DNA of 64,000 nt from Channa striata (GCA_033026295.1 CM065188.1:992001-1056000); one strand, 5' to 3'; counted from the stretch's first letter, positions 10,043 to 23,408 are shown. The notes: a model not told the origin generated them from the sequence alone. Numbers and translations: made by a program.

Positions 10043-13000
10043 GAGGACACACAAGACACAAAGGAAGAAGAAATGAAGGCGGGTACAATGATTGTTACAC
10101 TTACAGCCGTCTCTTAAAGAATCAGCTATTCAGAGTGAGAAATCACATGTCAATGATAGGAAGGCGACTTAGACGGGACTGCAGTAGGTACACAATCGAA
10201 AAACCAACTTTTCTAGTAGCCGATGCTGCCTGGACAATAGATAATTGGTCTACGTTCATGGAGAATGGGGTGTTATTACAACTTGCATTTATCCATTTCT
10301 GTGTTTGTTTATTGTAGGTCAATGGTTCCATTGGTTCACTTCATTACGTTAGCCAAAAAGGTTTATGGGAAAAACTAAATAAGCATCAACTGCCTTGTTG
10401 GAAGGTGAGATGTGTGTTTAGTTAAGATGTTTCTATCCATCCCTGAAATCATTCAGTCACTGCCGTCATGAGTTATATCACCGCTAAACATCAGTAGGCC
10501 TATTACAGAAGCAGCCATGCAGCCCTAGACCGGTGCGCTTGCGTGTTTTTTGGCTTCTGTATTCTTTTACATGGTCTTGATTTCAACACCTTCAGCTTTG
10601 CTCCACGGAGGATGTTGGTGATGTCCTTGACTGTTGATTTGAGGCTTTTCTTTGAAGCTTTGAAACGCTTCTGTCATCGGCTGTTCTTGTTTTCATATGC
10701 TGACCTGTTACTCAATGCTGTCATTGCTCTAATGTTTAAACAGTGATTTCTTATTTTCAAATAATCTTCCATTGACTCATGCTGATTTACACTTTTAACA
10801 AAAAAACTCCCAAAGCTAAAACAGAAGTTAGAGCTTTCTGATGTTTCAACAATCAGTCTCACAGGACAAGTCCAGTTTCACTTGTTAGTGTATTAATATT
10901 TTTGCTTACTTAAAAAGTGTGTTATCTGATTCAAACAGAGTTTTGTTCAATGCTGTTTAATGTATTGAGGTTTAGAAAACCATCAGATAAGACCTACTTT
11001 TTTTTCTTATGCATCTTTTGATTAGAAACTCAAATGAGCGCACACTAGAAACACATGAACATGTGTTTGTTGTTCAATGCTTTCGAAGGGGATGTCGTTG
11101 ATTTGGTTTCCTCCTTTTGGAAGAGAAATGGGGAGGGCCTTTATGACGTGCACAAAAGATGTTCTACCTTTTTCCAAAGGTAAGATTTCAGATGAAAATT
11201 CAACTTTAAACAAAGCACAACATTTTTTTTCGTCGGAATCGTGTCGTCCAGCATTGATTGAAGAGCTTCCCCTAAACCCTCAGTCCATGTGTCCTCTTTC
11301 GTACAGACACTGAGGAGGAACAGTTGGACAAATACTTCCACCTCTACCTGTCATGGAAAAATTCAGCCTGCGATTAGAAATATTCCTATTGAGTTTATTG
11401 AATCCCAGCAGCTGTCTGAAGGCAACCGGGCGCATGTTGACAAATCTGCAGTTTGATTGGGCCTGTTCTGCTCAGAGCACAATGCCATTATATATGCATT
11501 AAATTACATGCAAATAATACCAGGCTGCTACAAAATAACAACATAATTACCACACCCTCGGATTCATTTTCCACTATCCGTAGCTATTTTGTGTTGTGTG
11601 CTGCTGCTGCACAAATGGTATGAACCAAAATAGCAAAAGATGCCCACACAAGCTTTCTTGTTGTTGGGCTTGCGTGGTTAAAATAAAGCCCATCATCAGT
11701 TAGAAAATCTGAACATTTGGGGCGTGGGGCTAAACATAGCTGGCTACAACAAATTATACCGTGAAATCCTACAGGTTATTACTTTCAACAGTCCGAAATT
11801 CAGTTTAAAACAAGCTACAGTTTAAGGAAAAAAAGGAAGTGTACAGCCACTTTGCTGCCAACCAAAACCGAAGGTGGATGAAACTCGTATTCTCGTCATC
11901 AAACAAGTTGGACAGGCATTACTCCAACATCATCGTCTTTTAGCCTCATTCATTTACTCTCACTATTTCCACAAATGCTTTTCCAAATAAATGTAGCATC
12001 CACCGGTGAACTAACCACAATATTGACCCAATGAATCTATCACAGCATGAAAAACTATTATCAAATCCACCTTTTTATTCACCAACTTGATAAGATCTAT
12101 ATAAAGAATGTTAATTGTGCCGCAGGGTTTAAAGACAATCAGAGAAGGCATAGCCTGGCTACTCTGAATCCACATATTCATGCCAGTAATCACACGCTTA
12201 CCCCCTGCACCGAACTCCAAGGTCTAGCTGTCTTTTCTATTTAATGAAAAAATCTGGTATTTTTTAAGCTGGTCAATAGTGAGGTGCTACAATGTGTGTC
12301 CATGACAATATGTCTTGGTTGCGTCAGCTGCTTCTGTTCAGAACACACACTGTATGACTTTTTAATATTGTTGATCAGCGTTGTTTCTGTATTTGAACCC
12401 ATCGATGATCTTTGTCTAACTCAAATTGTTTTTGATGTAACATCTGGGGCTAGTGCCTGGAGCAGCCCACCCACTGACAAACATTCACACGTACGATCTT
12501 CTACTGTACTAATCGGTTACTGTGATGGCCGCCCCTGCTGCCACGTGGTACATTTAAATGTTGGTAATTGCCCGCACTGTACATTTTGATTTTCTGATTG
12601 GCATTAATAATTTAGTTAAGATTGGACATTTTGTTACACAGATTAAATGACAATTCATTTTTATTAATTCAGTTTATTTTATAAGCATGCACATTTAGTG
12701 AACTTCTGTAAAGTCACGTTAGTTTATTTCATTTGAGCCAATTATCGTCTTACCAGTGCAGGTGGATCTTGTTTGGCTGAGCAAAAGGAAGCCCAAGGAT
12801 GCAGAACATTTAAATGGAGGAAGTGAGCAATTGGACTATACCAAGAGCCTGACACCTAAAAGGGGGGAATTGGAATTTTGTGGTTTGAGATTTTGGGTTA
12901 TTTATGGATGTTATGTTAATTATTTAATATACAGTAGTTCTTTTGGATAATTTCAAATTATTTGTATTTAGTAGATTTATTGTTATATGTTGTTCTTTAT

Positions 13001-13422
13001 TAGTCAGCTGTGAGGTTTTGCCTTTTACCCCCGGCATGTCTGTAATAGTCTGATGTTCCCCTGGTCATTTAGGTGGGTCACTTTGTTTGGAGACATTTTG
13101 AGTTGAGTCGGGTCTGGTTTTGTTCTCGCCTTTTTATGGGCCCAGTAATTTTTAAAAAAACTTTTCCTTTGACAGTTTTGCTCGTCCTGCACACTGACAT
13201 TGTTCACTTTTCTAAAAGGAGAATGGATCATACATCGTCAATCCTCTCCCATCGTGTCTGTCAATAAATGTTTCTCTCTGTGTAAAATGAACTTTTTAGC
13301 ATCAATCTGGACTAGTCCTAACAGTTGGACACGATGTGAATTTAACCACATTGTGTCTGGCTGTCACCAGATGCTGTGATTTGTTTGTGCTGTATCCAGC
13401 AGATGGCACTATTAACAAACCA

Positions 13423-13476
13423 CGCACACACACACACACACACACACTGACAGGCCGACAGACAGACAGACAGACA
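13423..13476. repeat. (CA)n then (GACA)n microsatellite
   Basis: A CA run at 13423-13448 is followed, after 'ctgacaggcc', by five GACA units at 13457-13476. Confidence 0.95.
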
Positions 13477-14606
13477 TGAGAGTGAGCTGCTACACAGGCA
13501 GGCCACAGCTCCACAGTTGACATGGTGCTGGTACCGTAATGAGAAAGAGGTGTTAGTGTTTGCACAACTCATATTTCACCATTTGCTGTTTGACTCATCT
13601 CCCTAATCAACTGAGTTTTCTACATACACACAGGTAAGCAGATCATCACCATCTGCTAGTGCACACACAAAACACACACGACACCTGAGTGCACACACAA
13701 AACACCCACGTAGTCAGGCTTGGCGAGAACAGCATGTCTGCACTATGTTTGATTAGGAGTGGTGTGTGCATGCGTGCTCGGCTGAATGTGATGATTTACA
13801 GCGTGTGTCAGGCCTTGCCCGTCTGCCAGCAGACCCTCCCTAAAATCTGCCGTCCCCGAATCTCCCGCACACAAACACACATGTGGACATGTTTGGAGGA
13901 TGTCCAGAGACTGCAGCAGCTAGATTCAGCAGATCAGTGATACTGGCACACGGGGGATATTGCTGCTCAGTGGTTGGCACTTACTCTTCACAGATACAAG
14001 GTTGTGGCTTGTGAGTCCACCGCTGAGGTCTGTGCGTGTAGAGCTTGTGTGTGTGGGTTTCACCATGTGGTTTGGAGATGTACACAACGCAGGTCAGTAG
14101 AACTGGCAGCTCGACAAATCAGGTCGGAGTGAGTTTAAAGATTGGGAAAATGACGGTGTTAGTGTGAATGTGTGAATGTTTTATGTTCAGCAAAAATCGC
14201 TCTTGAGTGTAACGCTTTGTATTGCTATAAAATGACAGCACATGCTCGCTGAGATCATCAGATCAGTTACTTTAGTTTTTAGTTCACAAAGGTCAACACC
14301 GATCGTACTAGAGACATTCCAGTGAGAAACAGGAAACAGGAAGGGTAGAGGTGACCGTATGAAGCCTGAGGTTGTACATGCTCCTCGTACGTTCACAAAT
14401 GAGTCCAATCAAGTGCATCTCTTTACTTAGTCTTGGTGTAAATAAGAGAAGGAGGGAACTAGTAAAACCATCACTCTGTACTAAAATGCTGCAACTTTGG
14501 AAGAGGGTTAAAGATTTTATAGTCTTCAAATTAAAATTTACTTCAAAGTACGTTTGCACAGATGGTCTGGATTGAAACTAAAGGGATGATAATTTTTTTT
14601 ATTTTT

Positions 14607-14690
14607 CAATTAATTTCAACTTTATTTATATAGCATCAATTCACAACAAAGTCATCTCAAGGGACTTTACATAATAAAGTCTTACAGCAA
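14607..14690 (-). mobile_element. L2/Maui-like LINE 3' terminal fragment, antisense
   Basis: Read on the minus strand, the segment gives 'gtcccttgagatgactttgt' and then 'gaattgatgctatataaataaag', the same 3' terminus as the L2 copy at 2775-4004. No coding sequence remains, which is the common extreme of 5' truncation. Confidence 0.75.
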
Positions 14691-17600
14691 GTCAAACTTA
14701 TTTTAGCGATTTTGAGCTTTGTTTGTCTTTGAGGTTCAATAGTGCCTGAAGCACCACGTAGTGTGAAAAGGACAACCCAAATTTTTCAGAGAGTTTTTCC
14801 TCAGTATTTTTTTGTCCTTAACAGTTGGAAACACTGCATTACAAATGTGCAAACATAGAAGTATATGCACTGGGTTTAGGCATTAAAGAAAAACTACTGC
14901 TACCTTAAATCACCAGCTTCCTCACTCATGTCCAACAATCTCCATCCATTAACTTCCTTTCTAGTGAGTTCATGAGTCATGTGATGTGATGACATCATGT
15001 TCATTATAGCTGCTAGACATTAGTCTCGGTTTCTCTGTCTGTGAATACGCTAGAGAGTCGACAGGATGAAACGTCATGGTGCAGCACATGGAGGGAGCAT
15101 CGTGATTCCGGCTTTGATGCATAAGGCCTTGGACATTTTTATCATTGAGGGAATATTAATTTTTATTTTCATTTATCTATAATAATATACCCACAATTAG
15201 AACATGAACTGAACATTTAGGACAGGCCTAATTCATTTGTGCTCATAAAACATAAGATATTCCATTAGCACCTGTTTTTACAAATCGTCTCCACTCACAT
15301 CTATGATTTATTGTTCAAATATTGAGCACCTGGCACTAGCTCTTTACGGTGCTTCCAACATGTTCCGAGCTACAAGCTGAGGGTTGAGCCACATGATGCT
15401 CACACTCGGTCCCGGTTGGTTCTGGAGCCACACCGGATTTTGCCAGGATGCATCAGGTGGCTGATTGTGAAAGTCTTGCTCAGGGTTTTCCTGACACTAA
15501 CTCTGAATAGCCTCATTTTTCTCTGAATTCCTCAAGCAATAATCATCAGATTTCATAGGATTTTGTAATACTCAATAGCAGTAAAAGCACTTTTTCTTTA
15601 CCTCTAGTTAATTACTGCATTTTGTATAAAAGCTCTGCAGTGAACATATGACCAAGCAGGACTAACGGTGGTACTATCAGACTGGCTTCTGTCACTTCAC
15701 CCAACACCACCGGTGTTCAGTCTTGTCTTTGTTGTTTTGTTCACACATATGGGGAGTTAAAGCTGTTACACAAAGAAACGTGTCAAGTGCAACTGGCACT
15801 AAACCCAGAGCTTGATCTGGGGTAACTCCTTTCCACACTGGTAAAGGGAATATTCCCATGGCTGACAAAGGGCTGTTAGGTCCTAAATTAGAGGCAGATT
15901 CTAGTTCGTGAAGAAGCTAAACGGAGAATAAATTGACTCTCAACCTCTGGCGGATGAGTCCATTTGCAGACAGGGCGCCATGCCAGCGTCTTTCTATCTG
16001 GGCTATGAAATGAATCTCATCTGCCTGATAACACCTTTACTCTCTGTTATGTTATATGTTGCTTGGCCTGCAATAAATAAACATGCTGTACTGTTTTATG
16101 CCAAAGTAGTAAGAAATGAAGCATATTGAAATAGTATAATTCAAAGCCAAACTGCAAATTCAGCAGTTACTGATGCACTGCTGGTTTCATATATCAACAG
16201 GTAAACTGGTGACATCTAGATGGAAAATAATGGTGTGTGAATTAAATATCACTGGGATACAGTGAAATATGAAGCACAGAGAATAATGAAAGTTTCAGAT
16301 AAAAGTGACAAAACTGCCATTTGTATCTGAATTATCATAGTTGTGACAATTTCCCACGATCCCAATCGGCGTGCAGTTTTAGAACTGAAAATCTTTACTG
16401 GATCATGGTCAATCTACAGTTACTTAGATTTTTGGACAAAAATTACTCCAAAGAAAAAAAACAGACTCTTTCATGTCAAAACCTTTTTTTTATTATCAGA
16501 TTAGCTTATTAGTTTGTAAAGATGTTAAAATGACCCTAAATCATGACCCTCAACTCCACAATGTCAGACTCACTCAGGAACAGGTTTGTTTTTCAGGTTT
16601 AGTCCTGAAAAGTCCTTCCAACAGTGAACATGCTGTTCTTATGTGAGCAACCACTGAAGTCTGGATGAGGTATAAAAGAGATTATAAACTTTATAATGTC
16701 TTGTGTAATGCAACCGTATGTGGATCTAAATAAAAGGAAGACAACTTTCCTCGGTCACCAGCTGCAGTCAGATTACATTCATCACAAAAACCCTTACTTT
16801 ACTTTCACCTGTTTCCAGGTTCTCATCACTCTTGCTTGCTCTGGATTAAATACACAGATTATGTAAATGATTCGCCATCAGATCAGTGGACATGAAATTA
16901 TGTGTAATTTGGAATTGATTCATCCGCAATTACACACATGTACCACAGGAAATGTGTTGCTGAACCTGCTCAGCGGAGGTTCTAAATAAACACACATTTT
17001 TAACCACAAGAAGAAGAAACCTGCCACCTGCCGTCTGAACCGCTCACAGTAAAACACAGTATCTCCTCATTGACAACCAGTCAAAACAACGTGCTGGGAA
17101 ATGACATGTGAAACCTGAAAACTCATTCAGAAAACCAAAGAAATCGCATCTCAAGAAGTTTCCATCAGTCTGCACAGATTTCTTAGACTCAGAGTAAACC
17201 TGGTCCGACGTGGTTCTGTTGGTTGTCGTACTCTGTTCACTGGACTAACAGCAGTTGGATACATTTTTTTATGTATATATACATAAACCTAGATGACCTA
17301 AAATGTTTTCCAGCAGGTGGCAGACTCTGGCCTAATCCTTCATCGTGTTCCACAACATAAACAGAAGCCAAGACAACATTCAAAGAGCTTCATGTTGGGA
17401 GAAACCTGCAGTGACGACACAAACGGCAGGTACGTAGATGCATGTCACTTTCCTCTATTGTGCCTACTCAAGGCTGCTGCAGAAATGATTTGATTGTGTC
17501 TGCTGGATCTTTGATCGCGCGACAGTTTCGTGTTTCCGTGATTTCGAGCGTGCGCTTGAAAATCCCCACATGGGACCATCTGTTCCAGCTGATTTGCAAC

Positions 17601-18689
17601 TGTTACCTTTGCCGTCTTCTATCTCTTCACTCGGCTCTCGTCTGACAGATATTTTGGTGGCCTTGATTGGACCGATCTGTGCAATCAACAACATTTATCA
17701 AACTTTGGGCTCCTTAATTCAGTCATTTATCACGCTGGCTGCGCAGTATGATTGTAATTAAAATCTCTCATCAGTCAGACTGCCTGTGAATTAGTCCTCT
17801 AATTGAACAAGTAGCAGTACTACATAGACTGATGACTTGTCCTTTCTTCTCAACCTATTCAAAGACTTTCTCTCGTAAATTATTCTCTTGGATGGTCAGG
17901 GCCCTTACGTCAAAGAAAAAGCAGAACATGTGGATGGATTTGATAGATACGGAATTTTTTTGCATTTTGGGTGAAAGTGGGAGAGTCGTGATTCATTTCT
18001 GAGCTAATAGGTGTCTGGCTGTGTGAGGCTTATTTGGATCCGTATTCCATTTCCTGACACCTACTTTATGACAATACCCAGTAATCACATCACCACACGC
18101 CCACAATCAAACACTTGCACGGTGGATTTGGCCTGAATTGTCTTTGTGAACAGGTTCACAGTGTGTATTACATTAGAGCCTCAGGCTTATGTAACATGAT
18201 CTGCTTACCTTCTGTTTGCTGCAACAATATTTCCCGATTGATTATGGTTTTATCTCGATTCACCATGCATGGAGCCAATCCTCAAAAACAGATGTGGTGA
18301 CAGAAACACGAGTGAGCTAGCAGCACTGCAGCATGTGTTAGGTGTGCTGAAATTCGCAAAGCATGTGTTAATGCCAATTCTGACATTAGACACGCACACA
18401 CGACACAATTTAATTGCGATCATAGCGCCACCGATTTTCTGTGTTGCGAGGCTGTATTTTTACACAAGCTCAAACAATTTGACAAAGATAAAAACAGCAA
18501 CTACTGACCATCATTTTAATGGTATGTTTTGCTTAAAAATGCAGGAAGTTAAATTGCATGTATTTCAGACTAAATAATTTTTAGTTAAGGTCATTTTCCT
18601 AGAACTCTTGGTTTAGTTGAGTTTTTGTGTGTGAAAAGAGACGTTACACCCAACAATGGCCAGTATGGAACCTGATTACTGTCAGTCTA
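14691..18689. other. No gene recognised; unique noncoding DNA
   Basis: Only short open frames are present and none is recognisable. An AATAAATAAA stretch near 16072 is a chance polyadenylation-like signal in A+T-rich DNA. Nothing else could be assigned. Confidence 0.5.
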
Positions 18690-18945
18690 CCTCTGCTTGA
18701 AGTCCTGCATTCGCTCAGTCCCTCAGTCCGTCTGCTTTGTCTGGTGTCTGATAACTAAGTGCCTGATTTCTGACCTGAGCTGATTATTAAATTAAATCTG
18801 CCCTGTCTCCTTCATTGTCTCCCACCAGCCTGAAAACCTGACTGCTATTATTTTATTCTGCCTTTATCTTGCTTCCTCTATATATATCTGCTGGCTTTCA
18901 GCTGGGTCCAGTCCACAGTCCTCACCATTACTGCCCGGTGTGCGT
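18690..18945 (+). mobile_element. Possible degenerate LTR 3' end
   Basis: The segment is pyrimidine-rich and ends near 'gctgggtccagtccacagtcctcacc', which resembles the terminal part of fish Gypsy LTRs just before the internal region. No gag sequence follows, so this would be a solo or eroded LTR. Identification rests on the end only. Confidence 0.3.
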
Positions 18946-19133
18946 ATTCCTCATGGCAACCAGATCTGTAACACTAACACTATGAGGTGTTGCTTTCTTA
19001 AAGTAAAACCTGTAAACAAAAAGGCTAAAAAAGGGGATAAACACTTTTGCACCTGTAAAACATTGTGGTGGAGCACAAATGAAAGTCATCGATTGGCAAA
19101 CACTGCAGAATGCACAAGGAGAATAGCTCAAAT

Positions 19134-19395
19134 GGTAAACAGTCTGAACTTATGTATCACTTTTCTAACCGTTGGTTCTCAAAACGCTTTACACTGATTC
19201 TTATTCACCCATTCACACTCACAATAATACACTCACTCATACACCGATGGGGGAGTTAACTGTGCAGCAGGACAACGCTCACCAGGAGCAACTAAGTGGG
19301 TTTAGTGTCTTGCTCGAGGACACTATGACACGTGACTGCAGGAACCAGGGATTGAACCAACAACTGTAGGATTGGTGGAAAACCGCACAAACGAT
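19134..19395 (-). mobile_element. tRNA-derived SINE, antisense
   Basis: In the plus direction it reads the SINE backwards: 'ggtaaac', 'aaaacgctttacactgattc', 'cacccattcacactcac', 'gatgggggag', 'gtgtcttgctcgaggacact', then 'gggattgaaccaac', which is the B box in reverse. The 3' body and B box are kept and the A-box side is eroded. Confidence 0.8.
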
Positions 19396-19593
19396 GGTAA
19401 GAAAGATTAAATGGTTAAATAAGCTGGTTAGTAGTAACGCTTGTGTAGTTGAGTGATAGACATGTTCTTGTCTGTTTGCATGACAGACTGTGTGTGCTCG
19501 TATATGTGATTGATCTTGGAACAGTGAGGCTTATCCTTACTGGATCAAGTTGCATTTTAAATTTATATTAATTTGAAATGTAGAAGAAAAAAA

Positions 19594-19825
19594 ATTGATC
19601 CATCCATCCATATATATCCATAGCTGTAACTGCTTGTTTTGTTTTAGGTTAGAGGGTGGCTGGGGCCTGTCCCAGAGGTTGGGATGGACACTGAACAAGT
19701 CACCGGATTATCTACGCTCAATTTAAACTCACCAACTTAACCTAACACAGATGAGTTTTGACTGTGGGAGCCACAGGAAAACCACACAAGCCTGGGGAAA
19801 ACATACAAACTCCACACACAAAGGA
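19594..19825. repeat. Teleost interspersed repeat (family unassigned)
   Basis: It begins with 'tccatccatccat', passes through 'ggtggctggggcctgtccca', 'tcaccaacttaacctaac', 'gactgtgggagccacaggaa' and ends 'aactccacacacaaagg'. This order is typical of a highly repeated teleost element of a few hundred base pairs. The same 17-base end occurs at 62820-62836, and the opening motif recurs near 5007. Confidence 0.6.
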
Positions 19826-20973
19826 GACTGTTCACAATGTTCACTTCCTCACACAATGTTCCTAAAAATGCATGAAAACACTGCAATAAGAATCACTCAT
19901 TTTTAGAAAAAAAAACGGCTAGTTTAGCAAGCAAAAGCAACAGCTATGAAAAAGTCTGATTTAGAGTGTAGTTCGCAAACGCAAACACAGTTTTCCTTCC
20001 TACAGAAAAGAGCTGATAAAGGCCAGTGTCTGCACCACAGACCGCCCCAGATCTAATAAGAACATGAACTCTTACTAGGACATAAAATAATAAAGGAAGT
20101 GAAGCGTATGGATAAACAAAAGCAGAGTCTGGAGGAGGCTGCAGCAGTGAAACCTCCACATTACTCAAGTTGGTATATTATCTTTGATCAGTCGTCATTA
20201 TTGCTGCAGCTACACCCCTCGCTGTCCTTTAAGCTCCTAACTCACATTTGCACACTATAAACTGAGCACAGACACACCATTCTGTCTATGGCGTGTGTGT
20301 GTAAGTGTCCCAGTGTTTCTGGCAGCAGAGGGAACATAGATCGTTTTCTCTTCATCCAGTAACTGACATGAAACAAGGGAGGGAGACCTTACTAGTGGCT
20401 AAAACACAAACAGATGCGTGTCCTGCAAAAGCGATAAGGACAAGAGCTGAGATCACACAACATATGAACATGGATGAAACAACCTCAAATGATGATCTAA
20501 GGTAAAAATGGAGGGAGGAGAAAGACAGACAATGACACACTAAGATACATTCCCTGGGATCACGTAAAACTGAACATATGCTCTAATTTGACCTGCTCCG
20601 ACTAATGTCTCCAAGAAGAACCACTCACAATATTCTGAAAGTAACCATGGACCAGCCACGTTTCCACTGTTCCCAGTCAGGGTCCATATTTTGTAAACCT
20701 TTAAAGTCTGAAGTTGAGATAAGATTTTTTAGATTTTATTCTATCTTGTTGCAGATTAGAAAATCCAAACGTATGTGTGTTACCTAGCAAACGATGCTCC
20801 TTTCCTCTTCTTCTTATTGTAAACCCCTTACATATTCTCATTGTAACATACGGGACTTTTTCCTTGCTAACACTAAATAGTGTGACACAGCCTGCTGAGA
20901 TGTTTTCGCTACGTCACACACTTTATAATTGTGGATCAGCTGGTTGCAGTTGCCCCGCGAACTCCAGCATCAT
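19826..20973. other. No gene recognised; unique noncoding DNA
   Basis: No coding similarity or repeat was recognised. The segment ends where the pyrimidine-rich LTR begins. Confidence 0.45.
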
Positions 20974-21785
20974 GTTCCTGTCACGGCACAGACGCTGGTC
21001 TGTGTTACCCTGGCAACCCGCTCTCTTTCTCTCCCCCTCCAGTCTCGACTCATTAGTGCCTGTTTGCCACACCTGAGCACGTCTCTCTTCTGCTCTCTTG
21101 TGCCAGATTGTCATGTGTTGTTTGCTGCCAGGTTCCCCGTCTCCAGTGTTTTTTTGTATTCCTGTTTTTTTTTTTTATGTCCCATGCTTCCCTACCTGCG
21201 ATCTTCCCCAGTAAGTGTATTATTCACCTCTGGCCCACTGGTTGCTCTACATACTGCTCTTCTCAGGAAGTAAGTGTCCTGTCTCTGACTTGTGTCCATG
21301 AACCGAGTCTGTTTTGGACTTCTTCATCTTCTCCATCTCAAGTTTCAAGTTTTGTTACATTTGGATACAGGTTATTGACCACACGAACTGCGTTTGATTT
21401 TGGTCCTTACTTTGTTTCACTCTAGGCTCCGGAGCTGGTTAATGGACTTAATTCCCCTCAGCTGAGTTGTTACTTTGATTCGCTTTGCTACTTTGTGCCT
21501 CACCTGATGTTGTCAGCCGCCTTTGGTTTCTCCCTGTGCCTTCTCTCTCCTCGATTGTCTCTCTCATCTGCACTGGTTTTCTCCTCTCCCCAAGCTCCAC
21601 TACATTCCTCTACATAGTTTTCTGCATTTACCCACTCCTCAGATCCAATTGCTGACCTGAACTCCTGAGTATCTCAGAGTGTCTCTACATGGCTGATCCC
21701 TGCACTCCCATATTCATGACCATTTAATAAACTGTTACTCTTTTCACTTGTACTGCATTTTCCTGGGTCCTACAAAACATTACAG
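20974..21785 (+). mobile_element. Gypsy-type 5' LTR (boundaries approximate)
   Basis: A long pyrimidine-rich segment starting near 'tgtcacggcacagacg' and ending 'cctgggtcctacaaaacattaca', followed after about 14 bases by an ATGGACCCACCAGA-like gag start. Teleost Gypsy elements often have LTR end and gag start this close together. Parts of it (about 21320-21385 and 21491-21692) recur at 28698-28952, supporting an LTR identity. 'aataaactgttac' near 21726 could serve as the polyadenylation signal. The outer boundary is inferred and no target duplication was found. Confidence 0.6.
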
Positions 21786-21799
21786 CGCAATTGGGCCAC

Positions 21800-22290
21800 A
21801 TGGACCCACCAGATACAAGTGACAGGAGACCCAGGGTGGAAAGCACACCCCCAGCGTGACACTAATCTAGTCAAAATCCAAGCCAACTTCCATGCAATGT
21901 CACAAGCATAAAATAGTTTGGTTACGGCCCCTCCCTTCGTTGCTGCTTCTCTCCCCCCTCAGCCGGTAGCCACCACAGCCTCTGCCCCTCCTCTCTTGGA
22001 GTTTTATGTATCTCCCCCTGACCCTTCTCTGGCAACTCCAAATATTGCAAAGCCTTTTTGGTCAAATTTAAACTTCTATTTAGGCTCAGACCATCTGCCT
22101 TTCCCACAAAGAACTCCCATGTGGCCTATGCCGTCTCCCTCCGCACAGGGCGAGATGGCATGTGGGGAACTGCAGAGTTAGAGAGGGGCTCCGTTAGGCA
22201 GCCGTTAGGCTGCCTTGAGCAGATAGAGTGGTCACCCTTGCTGCTCTCCGGAGCGGACTCTGAATTCATTGATGAGGGTTGAATTAGGGC
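21800..22290 (+). pseudogene. Gypsy gag and protease remnants
   Basis: The ATG at 21800 opens a short gag-like peptide (MDPPDTSD...) that meets a stop within 20 codons. Further on, a Pro/Ala-rich stretch and then, in another frame, FKLLFRLRPSAFPT, HVAYAVSLRTGR and WGTAELER match the capsid part of fish Gypsy Gag. At 22244-22270 the peptide SGADSEFIDE corresponds to the retropepsin motif DSGADxxFID, with the catalytic Asp replaced by Leu. The region between capsid and protease, including the zinc knuckle, is deleted. Multiple stops and frame changes make it nonfunctional. Confidence 0.7.
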
Positions 22291-22394
22291 TTCCCCTTAA
22301 TCCTAATTCCCCTGTACAGCCACGTGCTGAACCCTGCCCCCATCACCATCCACATAGAAAATCATCACGACCAAATTATTAAATCATCAGTGGG

Positions 22395-22470
22395 GGGCAT
22401 GGTGGAGAGTTGGGGGGTCTTGTGTTCCAGTCTGTAACACAAGAATTTCCCCACTGTGGGATCAAATTAG
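22395..22470 (+). repeat. LINE 3'-tail-like fragment inside Gypsy
   Basis: 'acacaagaatttccccactgtgggat' at about 22437-22462 closely matches the 3' UTR of the Rex1/Babar-like LINE at 28647-28670 ('cacaagaatttcccactgtgggat'). It lies between the protease remnant and the start of RT homology, suggesting a short LINE insertion or exchange. Left boundary uncertain. Confidence 0.45.
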
Positions 22471-23001
22471 TATTCAGTAAAAGCAAGGCCACCTCTCTTC
22501 CACATTGTTGTCCATACGATTGCGCCATTGAATTGCTGCCTGGCACCATGCCTCAACGAGGGAGGTTATATTCCCTCTCCGGTCCCAAAGGTGAAGCTGT
22601 GGAGAACTATATCAACAAGTCCCTGGAGGCCGCACTCATCCGTATCTGTAGGTGCAGGGTTCTTTTTAGTGAGTAAGAAGGATGGAGGACTCCTGCTCTG
22701 CATTGATCTTCAATGTTTAATGTTAGCTGTTCGTAAACGTCACCTGCTCCCACTTATATCATCTGCTTTTGAGCTTCTGCAGGGCGTTCTCCATTTTCAC
22801 CAAATTAGACCTTAGAAATGCCTACCATCTGGTCCACGTCTATGAGGGGGAGGAGTGGAAGAAGGTGTTCAATACACACGCCGGACACTTCGATTATTTG
22901 CTCACGCCTTTCGGCTTTACCAATACCCCCGCGGTATTCCAAAACTTGGTTAATGATGCTTTGGGAGACATGTTGAACAAGTTTATGTCCATCTACCTTT
23001 C
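22471..23001 (+). pseudogene. Gypsy reverse transcriptase remnant 1
   Basis: The coding thread starts at VFSKSKATSLP and PYDCAIELLPGT (22470-22560), continues with GRLYSL, a broken GAGFFFVSKKDGG equivalent near 22660-22690, then FTKLDLRNAYHLVHV and GEEWKKVFNTHAGHFDYL, PFGFTNTPAVFQNLVNDAL and DMLNKFMSIYL (to about 23001). These are the first conserved blocks of Ty3/Gypsy RT. Frames shift at least twice. The protein stops after IYL, directly where the YLDDIL catalytic motif should follow, because LINE sequence begins there. RNase H and integrase are not present after this point. Confidence 0.85.
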
Positions 23002-23408
23002 AACAAGTTGTGGCTCAACCAGACACACCAGACTCAGTGGTTTCCATAAATGGATTTACACTGGTGCAGGCAGGCTGGAGTGTGGCAGAGACTGGTAAGG
23101 GAGGAAGGGAGGTGGACTGGTGTTGATTGTGAATAACAGATGGTGTAACCCTGGGCACATCACTGTTAAAGAACTACTCTGTAGCAGGGACATTGAATTA
23201 GTGGCAGTTAGCGTTCAGCCATACTACCTCCCACGGGAGTTCTCTAATATGTTGGTGGTCACTGTTTTACATACCTCCCTCGGCCGACACCACTGCCACC
23301 TGTGAGCAAGTGCACAGCACCCACAGCCTCTGATTTTGACTTTAATCACGCCTGCCTCCCCCTCTCTGCCACCCTCCCTAACTTCACCCAGTATGTTAAC
23401 TGCCACAG
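23002..23408 (+). pseudogene. Rex1/Babar-like LINE fragment 1a (endonuclease part)
   Basis: Endonuclease-domain sequence parallels 25810-26230 of the larger LINE copy. It begins at a WLNQTHQTQ equivalent, continues with GGLVLIVNNRWCN, CSRDIELVAVSVQPYYLPREF and ends at a DFNHACLPLSATLPNFTQYV equivalent. It abuts Gypsy RT on the left and the second Gypsy fragment on the right. The other half of the same LINE fragment lies at 25006-25338. Confidence 0.8.

Larger units (their letters stand above)
8426..14606. other. No gene recognised; mostly unique noncoding DNA
   Basis: It contains the CpG-rich candidate exon at 9961-10042 and a CA/GACA microsatellite at 13423-13476. An open frame of 149 codons on the plus strand (9868-10317) resembles no family I know and overlaps the CpG cluster. 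A frame ending in a donor-like site at 11178 ('ccaaag' then 'gtaaga') is open but unsupported. 'acacacag' next to 'gtaagc' at about 13634 gives a chance acceptor-donor pair. Confidence 0.5.

Noticed and set aside
13600..13645. 'acacacag|gtaagc' acceptor-donor adjacency resembling a recursive splice site
   Set aside because: The pyrimidine tract is poor and it sits beside CA-rich repeats, so chance is likely.
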